Positions 43,262-56,200 of a DNA stretch of 64,000 bases are shown here, piece after piece. The position numbers and the translations under genes were made by a program. The notes below the pieces were generated by a model. That model saw only the letters and a program-made list of their open reading frames with translations, was not told the DNA's origin and ran no database searches. The DNA lies in the NCBI GenBank assembly GCA_038503075.1, contig JBCAML010000004.1:1943149-2007148 (forward strand), read 5' to 3'. Source of the stretch: Gyromitra esculenta. Taxonomy: Eukaryota > Ascomycota > Pezizomycetes > Pezizales > Discinaceae. Numbering within the stretch: the stretch's first letter is position 1; each line of letters begins with the position of its first letter.

Positions 43262-45018
43262 TTATTTCGCCTTTCCTTTACTTTTTTTTGGTGCAATATT
43301 CGCCATCATTTCCTCCTGTGCGTATCGTTAGTCATCTTGTCCAATCCATTTTCAATAGTGATAATATACAACATACCTTCGTGATCAAATGATCAATCCT
43401 CTCCAGCAGCCCTAAAAGACTCTTCATATTTGCGCTCCACTCATTCAACACATCATCTGCATCTCTTGGCTGCGCAAATGAGATAACCCTCGCTGGTCTA
43501 TCAATCTTCGCATACACCGTCTTCTGCGTGACCAACTGTGATAGATAGCTTTCGGCCTCATCTTCATCCAGATCGAGCAACACCTTCAACCTATCCATCT
43601 TAATCCTAGTGTAGTATTTAGCTACAACCCTGACGTTGTGTTCAATTACACGTTTGCGCAGATCTTCCCAGCGTTTCTCGGCCTTGGGGTCGCCGATGGC
43701 GAACACATCCGATGCACGGAGTTCGGGACCATAGTTTTCTGCGATGAGTGGCCAGCGCATTAATTCAGAGACCGTGAAGCATTTGAGTAGGTTGGCATGC
43801 TTCTGGACAAGGGTAATATTAGGATCGGTATGGACCCGGTGAAGAAGGTCGGACTGTTCGTTATCGTAGGGGGCGAGGATGACGTAGAAGATGATCCTCT
43901 CAAGAACCTGAATGTTCATCAGTAAAATACTCCACCATGTGAGTTCAGGAGAGCATACACTCTTCAACTTCGCCGGATCCTCAACCACGCTTGGCGTATC
44001 ATACACCGCCTTGTAGTGTTTGCATACATCCAAATATTTATCCTCCTGCTTTGCCAGTTGGATCTGTTGGTCGTAGAACTTCAACTTCAGATCTGACACC
44101 TCAGGGGTTTTGAGATACTTTGTCGAGATCTTCCTAGCCAGGATCGCTGCCTGCGTGAAGTCCCCACGCTCGATACAGAGTTCAACCTGCTCCAGGATGA
44201 AATCCGTCTTTTCCCGTCTATCCATCGATCCAAAAGTCTCGACCTGGAGCTCGCAGAGCACATCCGTGGCGCCTGCAAGGTCTCCCCGCGACTTGCGAAT
44301 GTGTGCTAAGTTACGGGTTATGCGGGCGCGCTCGACTTCAACGAAGATCTAACCCGGAATATATATTAGTTCCTGTCCGTGTCAGGTCCAGTGTATATGA
44401 CTGACCTTTCCTTCGGTGACGTTCCGGAGAGTCTCGATGACAGTGAGCTTCGTGTCGATGTCGGGTATCTCATCGAGGAAACCCATGACAGTCTGCACCA
44501 TCTTTGTGGTGGCTTGTTTGAGCTGGCCATGCTTTTTGGAGAGAATTTGGACATGCTCGTTCATGAACTTCCAGTCACCGGCATCTTTACATAAGGTTAC
44601 GATAGTGATGAGGAGACGGGAGGTAGAGGGTAGATCATTGGACTAGAGTTGTAGTAGTAGTAAATAGCCATCAGTTCCTGCTGCCCAAAGCCTGAGGAAG
44701 GACGAGGGGGGTTTACCTGTCTGGTCTGCTTCTCCAACGCCAGCAGTTTTTCGATAACCGCAGGGAGGGCATCTTTGTTTGTCTATAATGCGTGTGTGAG
44801 CTCCAAGTTCAGATTCAGATTCCACGTCTAGCATCCACCAATCCATCGAGAATCCCACCTTTGCTGGGGCGAGAATATCCGGAAGCTGTTTATTCAGAAT
44901 CTCGGAATCTAGTCCGTGGAAACGTCAGTAGCTGGGCCACGATAGTGCCGAGTGTGAATTCGAGATGGAGGGATCTCTCACAATCCTTGTCGGCTTTGAG
45001 TACTTCTTCCTCCGACAT
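43262..45018 (-). CDS. RPN5: 26S proteasome regulatory subunit Rpn5 (PSMD12)
   Basis: Seven exons: 45018-44982, 44908-44859, 44782-44717, 44642-44406, 44348-43959, 43907-43377 and 43315-43262, giving 454 aa. Signature segments are MSEEEVLKADKD, ALPAVIEKLLALEKQTRQ, SRLLITIVTLCKDAGDWKFM, IFVEVERARITRNLA, LCELQVETFGSMDRREKT, VILAPYDNEQSDLLHRVH and, in the C-terminal PCI domain, VYAKIDRPARVISFAQPRD. The end KKSKGKAK is the usual basic tail. Rpn5 is a PCI lid subunit of the proteasome and may also occur in the COP9 signalosome. The fifth intron (43958-43908) is 51 nt, in frame and free of stops; it was called because removing it restores the conserved spacing before FYVILAPYDNEQ. Confidence 0.96.
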
Positions 45019-45430
45019 GTCTAGTTAATTCGCAGTGATTGATTACGCCCTGGAGAGGTATTACTCGGGGGATGATACGGCTGATGGAACGGAGATAGTG
45101 CTGTGGAGGGAGCAGATGGATGGATGGAGTGGATGGATGGATGCTTGATTGATTGATTGACCGACTGAATGGATTCACAGGGAAGCTTCATGATGGGACC
45201 GAAGTGGCTGGCGGGGTTAATACGGCACTGCCACAGTGCATTACCGCACTAGCCACATCGGCAAAATGACGTGCCTGAGCTGAGGCGGGTAACCCCTGTA
45301 AATTTCCCAACGGCCCGCTGGAGCTGAAACTTTGAGATCTACACAGCTCAGTCCGCCGTCTCTCTCCCGAACTCAGGAGTCTCCCCAGCCCACCACCCGC
45401 GAATCCCCTCCAACCATCTTGACCACCTCA
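45019..45430. promoter_or_regulatory. Divergent upstream region RPN5/RMD1
   Basis: 412 bp with GGAT/GATT tetranucleotide runs at about 45117-45160. I looked for and did not find a GGTGGCAAA-like proteasome element. Confidence 0.4.
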
Positions 45431-46949
45431 ATGGCTACCGCAGCTGCCTCCTTTCCCCCAACCCTCTCCGGTCCAGCTTCCTCCTCAACACCTTCTCAGG
45501 CTGCCCTTGAACGCCGTGCCTCCCAACCTCCACCCCCCAAAACTCGCCGTCGCTCAGCCTCGATCCATGGCCCATCAACCCCGTTCCAGCCCGTACCCTC
45601 CAAAATTGGCCCGCAGCGAACCTCAAAGGTCTCACAAAAACTAAAAATCCTCCCCTCGCCTGCAGACCACGATGAAGAGAGCGGACGCGATGTATACTCG
45701 CAAGTGACCCGCATCAAAGACTCGACAGCCCGGCGCGATGCCGAACGATTAGGAAAAGCCGAACGCGCCCATCTACCCAGAGTCACGGCCTATGCTACTG
45801 CAAACGCCTACAAAATGGATAGTCTGCTCAAGTTCCTGAAGAGCCGTAGCGCTACCCGTGGAACTAGTCCTAAGCAGTTTGACGAATGCATATATACCCC
45901 GTTTTCATACAATCTTGAACGACGTCAACAACCTTCGGTGCTTCCGCCTCACACCGAGGATTTGATTGATCTGCAGGATCCTAACAATGTTGCAGAGGAC
46001 CGCAGCAGCAGCACGGATGTTGAGGATGATCGGGATGATCGGTCGCTGTTGAACTTTGTCATGGAGCAGAATCGATCGGTTGTTAGTTCAGAGGTGTTTC
46101 TGTATCAGTATGGCGTTGTGGTGATCTGGGGCATGACATTAAAGGAGGAACAGAGGTTTTTGAAGGACATTGCAAAGTTCGAGAGTGAGAAGCTGAGTGA
46201 TGATGATGTCCAGGTGGAAAACTTTAACTTTTATGTCACGAGCTCGTATCAGCCGAGGATTTATAACGACTTTATCACGCTGAAGGATGGTGGGAATTAT
46301 ATGATTAAGCTGAGTATCAGTCATGCTATTGCGCAGTCCGTCAAGGTCGGTCCTCCGTGCTGGATTCGGTTTTGGGGGTGGGCGCTGATGTTCAATTGAT
46401 GTCCAGATTTCGTTATTCGAAGACTTAGTCGATAACACCATTGAAGATACGAAATCAATACCGCAAGACGTAGCAACAACGGGAAAAGTCAACATGAGTA
46501 GACGGGATATCATGAAACACATCGGAGAACTATTTATTCTCCGGATAAACATCAATCTCCAGGGCAGCGTGCTAGACAGCCCAGAGCTGATGTGGGCTGT
46601 ACGTTCTGCCCAATTCCCTTTTATCCCATGACAGATGCTGACAAATCACGACTCAGGAACCACAACTAGACCCCGTCTACCAAGCTGCGCGAAGCTATCT
46701 CGAAATCAACCAACGAGTTTCCCTACTAAATCAACGACTAGACGTCATTGGGGACTTGGTATACCCTCTAGCCAAATACTTCATTGAATGTACAGAAGCT
46801 AACGAATGTAACAGCTACGAATGTTAAAAGAACAAATGTCTCATTCCCAAGGCGAATATCTCGAATGGATCGTCATCGTGTTGATTGCAGCCGAGATTCT
46901 GGTTGCCGTAGTGAATGTGGTGGTCGATCTATTCGCCGGCGTGGATTAA
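45431..46949 (+). CDS. RMD1: Rmd1/Sif2-family protein (DUF155)
   Basis: Exons 45431-46345, 46407-46598, 46657-46758 and 46815-46949 give 447 aa; introns are 56-61 nt. A Ser/Pro-rich N-terminus precedes the DUF155 domain (about 125-420): RVTAYATANAYKMDSLLKFL, SEVFLYQYGVVVIWGM, VENFNFYVTSSYQPRIYND, KLSISHAIAQSVKISLFED, LFILRININLQGSVLDSPEL and LDPVYQAARSYLEINQRVSL. A C-terminal hydrophobic pair (EWIVIVLIAAEILVAVVNVV) is the conserved membrane anchor. Yeast Rmd1 is needed for meiotic nuclear division, and mammalian RMND1 supports mitochondrial translation; the role here is unproven. The size fits Rmd1 better than the longer Rmd8 branch. An upstream TTG-initiated extension was ignored. Confidence 0.88.
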
Positions 46950-47521
46950 TACCTAGGGAGCTGTACTATATATATACGGATCGATGGATCACCCTCCTTC
47001 TCCATTTGTTTTGTTACTTAATAATGGTTATGCGTATTTGTTATTATGCGACGGATTGTATGAGTAGATATTGCTGGATGCTGGATGTAACTTATTTTTT
47101 TTCTTCGATCGTTCATATCAATGTTTGGCGTCTTGAAAGGGGGTGTGTTAGTAGGGCGAATTGGACAGTGTAACATTACCAGCACTCTATAGTGGCACAG
47201 CATAATGCAAGAGCACTGGTACTTCAAGGGTGTTTACACACAGATGAAACAGCACATGTCTACTGCAGATGCCGAAGAAGTAGAGCGAATGTAGTATTGA
47301 TAGTAATCCTGATCACCGCCCATCACTCCTCCCGCTGCCAAGACCGCTCAGCCTCGGTTCCAGGAATCACATGAGATGGACTCGTGACAGCCGGAGAGAC
47401 CCGCGAAGTCCGTCTTCAAAACCCGGCTTCCTTCTCCACATTTCCTCTTCACGGTACATACAGCATCTACTCTCACCAGCTCTTACTTTACTGCCCACCC
47501 AGTAAGCACCAGCCCTTCAAA
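46950..47521. other. Intergenic region RMD1/NMO
   Basis: 572 bp of A/T-rich 3' flank followed by the NMO promoter. Nothing specific seen. Confidence 0.45.
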
Positions 47522-48742
47522 ATGGTCTTCAGAACAGCTCTTACAGAAGCTCTAGGCATCGCCGGTAAGCTCTTTTTACGTGTCACGCTAAACAAAACAA
47601 CTAACTATTCTCCATAGTCCCTATTGTCCAAGGCGGAATGCAATGGGTAGGCTGTATGTAGCCCTATCTCATCCGCCCAGTGCGTCTACTAACACGCATA
47701 GATGCCGAACTCGCGTCTGCAGTCTCGAACGCCGGCGGCCTTGGTATCCTTACGGCGCTCACACAACCCTCGCCCGAAGACCTCCGTAAAGAGATCCGGA
47801 AATGCAAGACGATGACGTCGAAGCCGTTTGCGGTGAACTTGACGCTATTGCCAAGTATGGTACCGCCGGATTATGATGCGTATGCGCAGGTTGTGATTGA
47901 TGAGGGTATTAAGATTGGTATGATTTCTCCCTCCTTTCTGTGGGGAGTGTTCTAGGTGCTGATTATTTTGTAGTTGAGACTGCTGGGAATTCACCAGGGA
48001 ATATTATCAAGAAGCTGAAGACTGCGTCGATTTTGATTCTACATAAATGCACTACTATCCGACACGCACTGTCGGCTGAGAAGCTTGGGGTGGACTTTTT
48101 ATCGATTGATGGGTTTGAGTGTGCAGGCCACGTTGGGGAGACGGATATTACGAATTTTGTGTTGTTAAGGCGCGCGGCGCAGACGCTGAAGACGCCGTTT
48201 ATTGCGTCGGGTGGGTTTGGGGATGGTGAAGGACTGGCGGGCGCATTGGCGTTGGGCGCGTGTGGGATTAATATGGGGACTAGATTCATGTGTACTGTTG
48301 AGGCGCCAATCCATGTTAATATCAAGCGCGCGATTGTGGATGCGAACGAAGATCAGACGGAGTTGCTGTTGAGGAGGTGGAGGAATACGAGTCGGTTATA
48401 CAAGAATAAGGTTGCGGTGGCGGCAAAGAAAATTGAGGTGGAGAGCACGACGGGGAAGTTTGAGGAGGTGGCGCCGTATGTGAGTGGAAAGAGGGGGAGG
48501 CAAGTATTTATTACGGGGGATGTAGATGAGGGGGTGGGTTATTCTTTTTTCTTGTTGGGCCTGTGTTTGCTGCGAGGTGAATACTGATTTGCGTGTGTGT
48601 TTAGGTGTGGACTGCAGGCCCAGTTATGGGACTTATTCACGACATTCCAACGTGCGCAGAACTGGTTAAGAGGGTAGAGAAGGAGGCTGAGGATTCGATC
48701 AAGAGGATAAGTTCGTTGATTGTGCCCCAATCCAAGCTCTAG
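47522..48742 (+). CDS. Nitronate monooxygenase (2-nitropropane dioxygenase family)
   Basis: Exons 47522-47564, 47618-47653, 47702-47917, 47974-48533 and 48605-48742 give 330 aa; exon 2 is only 36 nt. The TIM-barrel flavoprotein signatures are present: VPIVQGGMQWVGYAELASAV, NAGGLGILTALTQPSPEDL, the GFECAGHVGE segment with the catalytic-type His, and the FMN phosphate loop IASGGFGDGEGLAGALALGA then GINMGTRFM. The family oxidises alkyl nitronates (for example propionate 3-nitronate) with FMN and oxygen. No targeting peptide is evident. The last intron (71 nt, GTGGGT donor) has a weaker donor but an ACTGAT branch site, and the downstream exon matches the family (AGPVMGLIHDIPT). Confidence 0.92.
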
Positions 48743-49026
48743 ACGAGTAAGGGACTTGATTTGATTCTAGAATACCAGTGTTTTCATAGTATAGGCTCTC
48801 TGTCTTGTAGAATAGTTATTATTACAGCTCTTTTATTGTGATATGCCGAGTGCTGCCGGGTGATTGCGGTGGCTACACGTTGCACCTGTCAGGCACCCCC
48901 CGCATGCCCGCCAAGCCTCAATCCTAACCCTACTATTCCCACCTTCAACATCCCCTCCTCCACTCCCTCCTCCACCTCACCCTCGCCCTCACCCTCAACC
49001 CTCACCCCAAACCCTCCTCCACCACG

Positions 49027-50458
49027 ATGACAATCGCTGTCTCAGCCCCTGGGAAGGTTCTCCTTGCCGGTGGTTATCTCGTCCTCGACAAGAACTACTC
49101 TGGTCTCGTGTTTGGTCTCAGTGCTCGAATCCACTGCATCTCTACCCCCGACCCGTCAGCCTCTAAGCCTGGCACCATCACCGTCAAATCCCCCCAATTC
49201 TTAAACGCGATATGGACCTACGAAGCCGACAGACGGAAGGCCATAAAGCAGGTTCTGACAGAAGGGTACCCCTCTCCCTCCCTGTCACGCGACTAGCCAA
49301 CTAATCCCCCCAATCCCCAGCTCTACCAAAAACCCCTTTGTAGAAACCACACTCCGCTACGTCTTATCCTATATCTCCACCTTACCCGACTCCAAACCGC
49401 CCCCCAGTACCATAATCACAATCCTTGCCGACAACGATTACTACTCGCAGCCCACCACGCCTTCACCCCGCTTCAATAAACTCTCTGTGCCGCTCTCCAC
49501 AGCCCATAAAACTGGCTTGGGCTCATCCGCTGCTCTCGTAACATCACTAACTGGCTGTCTCCTCACCACCTTCTCCCCTCCGCCTCCCTCCGCCCCCGAT
49601 ATGCGCACGATCGAGAGACAGCAGTTAATCCACAACCTCTCGCAAGCCTCCCACTGCGCAGCTCAGGGCAAAGTTGGTTCTGGCTTCGATGTTGCCGCTG
49701 CTGTATTTGGGTCCTGTGTGTACCGTCGCTTTTCACCCGGTATACTAGAAGAAGTCCCAGACCCATCCTACGGCGCTTTTGCGCGCCGTCTTAAGGAGGT
49801 TGTCGAGGAACCTTGGGATCTGCAGGTGTCGAAAACCCGGGTTCCCCGCGGAATACGTATAGTTATGGGAGACGTGGACTGTGGTAGCTCGACCCCCGGG
49901 ATGGTGAAGAATGTGCTGAAGTGGCGTACGGAAAACGTTGAGGCGGCGAAATTGGTGTGGGATGTGTTAGAAGCGCTGAATAGAGGCCTCATCGACCTAT
50001 TAGAGGAACTGCGGATATTTGCAGAGGAGGACGAGGCCGAGTATGAAGGTGCTTTGAAGACGGTTAGGATTCGTGGCTGGCGCGAGGGTTCTGACGAGGG
50101 TTGTTTGGGCATGTTACGCAGGATTGGGTTGCAGATTGGGAAGATCCGGATGGTTATTAGAGCCATGGGAGAAGCAACGGGCGTCCCAGTTGAGCCTACG
50201 GAACAGACAAAATTACTGGACGCTGTTGAAGGGAATATTAGGGGTGTTTTGGGTGGTGTCGTGCCTGGTGCTGGTGGGTATGACGCGGTAGCATTTTTGG
50301 TTATAGATCACGAGGATACGTTAAGGGAGCTAAACGAGGCGCTGGCGAGCTGGGAGGGTGGCACTGGTGGGAAAGTTATGGCGCTGGAAACGAGGGAGGA
50401 GCAGGAAGGTGTCAGGAGGGAGCCTATAGAAGGTTATGCAGGGTGCGGGCTTTTCTAG
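49027..50458 (+). CDS. ERG8: Phosphomevalonate kinase
   Basis: Exons 49027-49265 and 49321-50458 give 458 aa; the single intron is 55 nt. GHMP-kinase features are clear: the N-terminal SAPGKVLLAGGYLVLDKNYS, the ATP loop HKTGLGSSAALVTSLTG, KVGSGFDVAAAVFGSCVYRR, and the C-terminal VVPGAGGYDAVAFLV. The enzyme phosphorylates phosphomevalonate to diphosphomevalonate, feeding isoprenoids and ergosterol. The leader just before the ATG is an almost pure CT/CA tract (about 48941-49025). RMD1, NMO and ERG8 are tandem on the plus strand, but with separate promoters; functional linkage is not implied. Confidence 0.95.
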
Positions 50459-52222
50459 TTGTGGTATTTAATCATCTATGTGCGTGTGTGTTGTGTGCTC
50501 TGCTTATTTTTGGACATTTGGCGCTGCGGGATATCGGTGGGATATATAGATAAATTGTTATAGGTGGAGGTGGAGGTGGAGGTAATGGATTGTGTTGGTG
50601 CTATGGTATACAATGCCCAATAGAGGCGATATTATTTTTAATAAAACTTGAGCCGGATTTTTCGTGGCTTGGTAGAAACTCGTTTTGTTTGAAGAGCCGC
50701 GAAGTGTTATCAGTACGTGAATAACGTTCCACTGCGCCTAAAATTATTGCCACTAGCAGCTGCGACAGTCCATCAGCTTGTAAGATACAGCAAAGTCTAT
50801 GAATAAGTTTTTGAGACAGCTCACCCATTTACTTAACCTCAGCGAAAACTCTGGCTGATATACGTTATACAGCTTTCCGATTTATTACAAATACTCCACT
50901 GCATGCTTCAGTAGCGCCTGAAATAGATCCCGCATTGTCTGGATAACTTCTAGATACATAAGGCTGTTGGAGAAACTTTCTAATATGGGGGTTCCTCCGG
51001 GACGGATATTAGGGAGAGACATAGGCCCGAGTCCACGGGCACACGGGGAGTTTTAGAAGGATACTGCTGGGTATATAGACAGGGACATGCAGCCAGTCTG
51101 CAGAGGATTAAGCAACCGATCTTGCTCGTCTCTACTATTCCAGTCGAGTCTGTGGTCTAGTCATCGAGTGATATTACATGATTATCAAGCTGGCAGTCCG
51201 AGATATAGTGAAAGCGGTCTATCTAGAAATTATACTCTGAAATAGAGCACTCCCGCTCTGCATCCTTACTATTAGCCCCTTGGCTTGGCCTGAATTAATC
51301 GAATTTACCACTATTAACGGTAGGAAGAATATACCTATAGCTTTGCATCTGGTCAGAGGCAAAGAAATTGAAGGATACTATTTGCTAGGACGAAGGCAGC
51401 GATAGTAAGTCAACTCGTTGGCGGTATACGACACGTACATATAAGGGGGGAGTAGAGGGGAGATTTAGGCTACAAGACATGATCATCCCTCTCACGATTC
51501 TACGATCCAACAGTGTTGTCGTCCCGCAAAATGCAGTCATCCTGCGTCTAGCCAGGTTACATGTAACCCAGGCAATCCAGAGGCAATAAAATACTCGTTA
51601 CGCTTGAGGTCCAGCATACTATAGAACCTATCTCTAAACAGACTTCTATCCCATTAGGGATTGTTTGGACTAGATTGACGTTCCTCGAAAGCATTCCTGT
51701 CCGATCTCTGTTCCAGCATGTTCCTGAACACCAAGCGGAACCACGACAAGTCCTGTGGTGTAGACGATCGCTTGTGGTGGTGATGATTGCCACCAGTTGC
51801 CGTGAAACGCGACGTGTCCCCGTTTTAGCCAACGCTAAAGCCCCCTCTAGAGACGAGTGACTATCTATGACCGCAGACAGCGAATTCCTGCTGTTCCCCT
51901 GAGCAGCAAGAATAGGAAAACCAAAAACTGCCCAACATAAATCAAGAGCTTCCCACATACACCCCGCAAAAGACCCCACTATGTACCCTCAGACTACATG
52001 TAGCAGACATAAAAATAAACCGAAAAACGACAAGGCTAAAAATAATACCAAAAATATTACATGAGAAAAAAACAATTCCACATCGTTAAGATGTAAAGCT
52101 AACAAATAAGTATGGGGAATTATAAACTAAGAAACAAAGTTGATCCCTCCCTGGCAAACCCTCCGAACCCCCAGGCCATAGAAAATAAACAAAACTGAAA
52201 GCAACCCCGCCCCCGTCACGGG
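50459..52222. other. 1.8-kb intergenic region, no supported gene
   Basis: Contains a short GGTGGA repeat near 50564-50582 and TACATGTA octamers at 51558-51565 and 51995-52002. Open frames near 51557-51979 have no protein-like features. Confidence 0.5.
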
Positions 52223-53299
52223 CTACCGCCCCATCTCGGTACGTCCCGCCTGCAAGGCCGCCCGCTCAGAGGCAACAATTGCATTGTACTCCTTTAACTG
52301 CTTTTCTTTATCGATAAGGTCCCTCTTTAAGCTTTGCACCTCTGCTCTCAGTCCCCTCTGCTTCTTAATCGCCTGCACCCTCGCTTCCAAGTGACCCAGT
52401 AGCTCATCCATCTCCTCATCTGCAGGCTCTTTATCTTCCTCATCACGAAGCCCCAGCGGGGCAACGGGTGCCGGTATGAAATTATTCCTCGTCCTCAGCT
52501 CTGGTTCCACTGAAACCTGCTCTTTCAACTCTGATTGTTGACGTAATGGCCTCTCGGGACGAGTGTTTTCCCAGTCGTACAGCATCCTTTCCATTTCATC
52601 CGTGTAAAGGACCGGATAGATATCTTCCTGCATCTTCCGGTCACCACGGGAAGATTCGATTAGTCGGACTGCTCGTCGAAGCCAAGGCCAGATTATGGCG
52701 TGGTTGTCGCCCTCCTCATCTCCATCTTCATCTTCATCTTCCACTACCGTGCCTTCTGGCATTCTTGGGCGGCCGTAGACAGTTGGGATCCTATCCTGAG
52801 GAGGTACATTGACGATATTCGGGGCTGGGGTTCCCGTCACTGCTGCGATGCCCTGCATCTCATGATCCGAGTGAAGCTGTACTGGTCCAATACCAGAAAC
52901 GACTAGTGGTTGAGCTTGCACCTCGACGTCTCTCCCTTTTGATTCCCTACGACCTATCATTGGGGATTCCCCAGTACCGTTCTCCCTCTGTCGACTGATT
53001 TGTCTGAATCCCATCATTTCTGGAACTTTCCCCACCACTACCTCATCCTCGTCAAGCTCATCGTCGGTTCCTTGGATGAGAGGGCTGTGGTCTCCAGAGT
53101 CGCTTCTTTTCCCCTCTGGGATATCTGACGGGTCCAACTCCATCCCCGAGCCCAGCGAGTCGTGCCCCAGGCTCTGGCGCTCACGATCGCGAGCTCTTTT
53201 ACGAGCCTGGCGTAAGCGGGCCATTTCTCGCTTCCGCTGGAGTCGCTCTTGGTCGGTAAACATTGCTGGTCTTCCGCGCTGGCGTTTCTCTGCGCTCAT
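52223..53299 (-). CDS. Unrecognised basic/coiled-coil protein
   Basis: A single exon of 358 aa with good ATG and stop. The N-terminus has an RGRP AT-hook-like core (KRQRGRPAMF) followed by a dense basic helix rich in Arg/Lys/Gln (about 18-43) that resembles a bZIP basic region without a clear leucine heptad. The middle is acidic and low-complexity (EDEDEDGDEEGD near 185). A folded-looking block follows (IIWPWLRRAVRLIESSRGD, then YTDEMERMLYDWENTRPE). The C-terminal about 70 residues form a likely coiled coil (LEARVQAIKKQRGLRAEVQS). The combination suggests a nuclear DNA-binding protein, but I recognise no family. The single exon and its position between long intergenic stretches would also fit a domesticated transposon-derived gene; that is speculation. 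Confidence 0.65.
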   Translation of the reverse strand: MSAEKRQRGRPAMFTDQERLQRKREMARLRQARKRARDRERQSLGHDSLGSGMELDPSDIPEGKRSDSGDHSPLIQGTDDELDEDEVVVGKVPEMMGFRQISRQRENGTGESPMIGRRESKGRDVEVQAQPLVVSGIGPVQLHSDHEMQGIAAVTGTPAPNIVNVPPQDRIPTVYGRPRMPEGTVVEDEDEDGDEEGDNHAIIWPWLRRAVRLIESSRGDRKMQEDIYPVLYTDEMERMLYDWENTRPERPLRQQSELKEQVSVEPELRTRNNFIPAPVAPLGLRDEEDKEPADEEMDELLGHLEARVQAIKKQRGLRAEVQSLKRDLIDKEKQLKEYNAIVASERAALQAGRTEMGR

Positions 53300-56200
53300 T
53301 TACCAGTTATATTGACTGATGTTGTTCTGCTTTCGCGGGGAAGTATATATATATATATTGTTGGATGGATTGGGGAGGGTATCGAAAAACGAGCGCACAG
53401 CTACCAAGGAAAGCGTTAGAAATACCTGCATGGACAGTAACCGGGTATTGATTTCAGCAGGGACAGAGAAAAAGGAACTATCCACATACAGATTGGCTGC
53501 CCACCACTGGCGCACAGAAACCCGCGAAGTCACCGCGCAGAGCTGGAGGGTCTTGAGCAATACAAGAATAGATGGGGTGGGATTTTAGAAGCAGCAGAAG
53601 CAGCAGCAATAGAAATGAATGCGCAAGTAACGGACGAAGAAAGACGACACTCTATAAACAGACCGCAGGAGTCACGTTCGCCAAGGATGTTCGCATCAGT
53701 GAAGTGACGGAAATCCTTGCGCACGTCAGGCAGGCAGGCAGCAGGTATTGTATGTAGCGAAGTGGGAAAAATGCGTTCTTTTTTTTTTTCTACACCCACG
53801 TAACTACCTGCAAGGGAGCGTTTGGCTGAAACGTGCACTGGAAACAAAACGAGCCGCTTTGGGCGTGACAGATAAATTGAGACTCTCAGGATCGAAGGGT
53901 GATGATTGATCACCTTTCTTCGCCTCGTTACCGAAGTCACTGGGTTAGAGTATATATGCAAGTGCACGAGGGGGCTGAGCCGCGTGACACCATGCCGTAA
54001 CGGGAAATGACACCTCCTTTTCCACCAGCACCCGTCGGCCTGGACGTGACTTCTCTACTGTACCTCTACCTGCGGTTATGGCGGGGAGTTTTATATCCCC
54101 CAACTTACAAAGAGGCCAAGGGTATCAGCAAGCAAACCCACATACAAACGAACAGACGAATCCTCTGGACTGATCCTCTTGACAGCTGCAAAGCTTCGGA
54201 TGGCGACACACCCGTGGCGTCATATCCGTTCCAGCCTGCCTTGAAATTCCGGGGTTAAGGTTACTTGGCAGGATTCGGCTTCACCCGATAACTCTTTTAA
54301 TTCGATGGGTTTTGCCCATATCTGTCTGTCTCAGAGTACTAAATTTGTCACGGCTCACGCTATATCCGAGTTCCGTGATACCACTCACGATTAGTGATGG
54401 GCTACCGGCTATAATTTTACAGGTTTCTAGACATACTGTATCAAACCTCACAATATAATGCGCCTCAAAGATTGTTGTACAGAAAATAAAGGTCGGGCCG
54501 GATATCTCATCCATGCCCTAGGCAACCGTGTAAGGCCTTTCCCAGCTCCGAGTTTCGGGGTCTTCTTCCGCTAGGGCCAGAGGCGTCGCTTACAGTTTAG
54601 TAATTCCATGCACCCAACCATGCAATGTTTCTATCAACTCATAAATATGATATAAGACCCCGCAGTAGCTTTCCAGAATGTAAGCATAGGCTCGGTACCA
54701 CGGTAAGGATTTAATAAACGCAGGCTCTACATATATGTGCTTTTGGCCCTGTTTTCCGGCCCTGAATATGAGTTAATACTTACTCTATATCCTAAAGTAT
54801 ATGTATTGGAAGTTTACTTCGTTGTCTCCTAGACACCACAGGTTAGGGAACCTAGACGAAGCAATACCCTTTGTATCGTTTTACGAGATATATGAGACTG
54901 AGATAAAGGGACCTCACGCTCTAACCGGAACCCCAAATTCTGATATCACATAATATGTGCCAAGACACCTACCACGGCCTTTGGATCTGTGGGTTTGCAC
55001 AAGTTCACTCATCAAGTCTTTGACAGGTATTCTAAATTCTTCACACCCAAATGATACCCTTCAAGGTGACCTGGACTATATTAGGTTAAATGTGGTTCAG
55101 TAAGGTTCAGTACCACTAAGTCACGAAACGATCGATTTTTGGGAACATCTATTCCAGTTTATACTATACTGCCTGACCTCAACGTCTGGTTTTAGTGTAA
55201 AATTTTATCTATTTAATCTCACATTATCCTCGGATAACTAGAATGACATCAGTGTGCTATATCACCCTGGCACTACAATTTTGTCTTATGGGATCCATCC
55301 AGCCTTACTACCAAGCTACGGAATCCAAAAACCGCGCACACAGTAGCCCCGTACCTAGTCCTATCTTCGAATGCGTATCAATTACAGAGCATGGACAAGC
55401 CTAGCGCTTTAGTATGGTCGGGTTCGATGATAAATACCCGATCGGATAATCCTAGTTCTCTTAGCAAACGATTCCCCAAAAGAACCATTACGATAGCTGC
55501 AGTACCAATGAATCAGAATAATTTTATTTGTATTAAAATACTAAACTCCAGCACCGGCTCTCCAAACACTCGCTTAAGCTCCCGTCTCATCATTGGAGCC
55601 CTGTGCACCATGTAAACCGGCGATATTGAATCGAATATCATATAACCGTGGGGTCTGGGGAGAAGTATTCGGAGAGTAAGCTATGACCCCATAAGAGATG
55701 TTGTCATCACTTAGCTTGCGGTTAGTATTCCAAATCATCTTATCTATGCCCGGGAATGCCATCACGTAAGGTCATGAAAAATCACTCGACTTCCTCGATG
55801 GTATCGTGTTGGAATGCTAGGGGCGAACGAGATCGATTGCTTGCTTCTCTAAAGGTTAGTAGCGCGCCCGCCTATATACGTGTATAATAGCCCCTCAAGT
55901 GCCCGTGTACCCTGGTCTGTGTCTCTCGCTAATTTCCGGTCCCCGAAGCCACGTCCAAAGAACCCTAATGTTAGGAAGCTTCTCCAGCACATCGATACTA
56001 TTGAAATGAATGAAAGTGAGGCTTTATTACTTGAACTTGTATACAGTCGGGTAAGGCAGCTGTGGATGTATGAGGTGCATGAATAGCATTTTTTGGTAGC
56101 ATACCAAAGAACGTGGATCCACTTGCCGAGTTTGAATAATATGATGATTATTGATATATCCTTCAAAGGGAGCTCTTCCGGGTGTTTGAATTTTTATCGT

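Noticed and set aside
55880..56086. 68-aa ATG-started frame
   Set aside because: Plausible composition but tiny, isolated and without similarity I can name.
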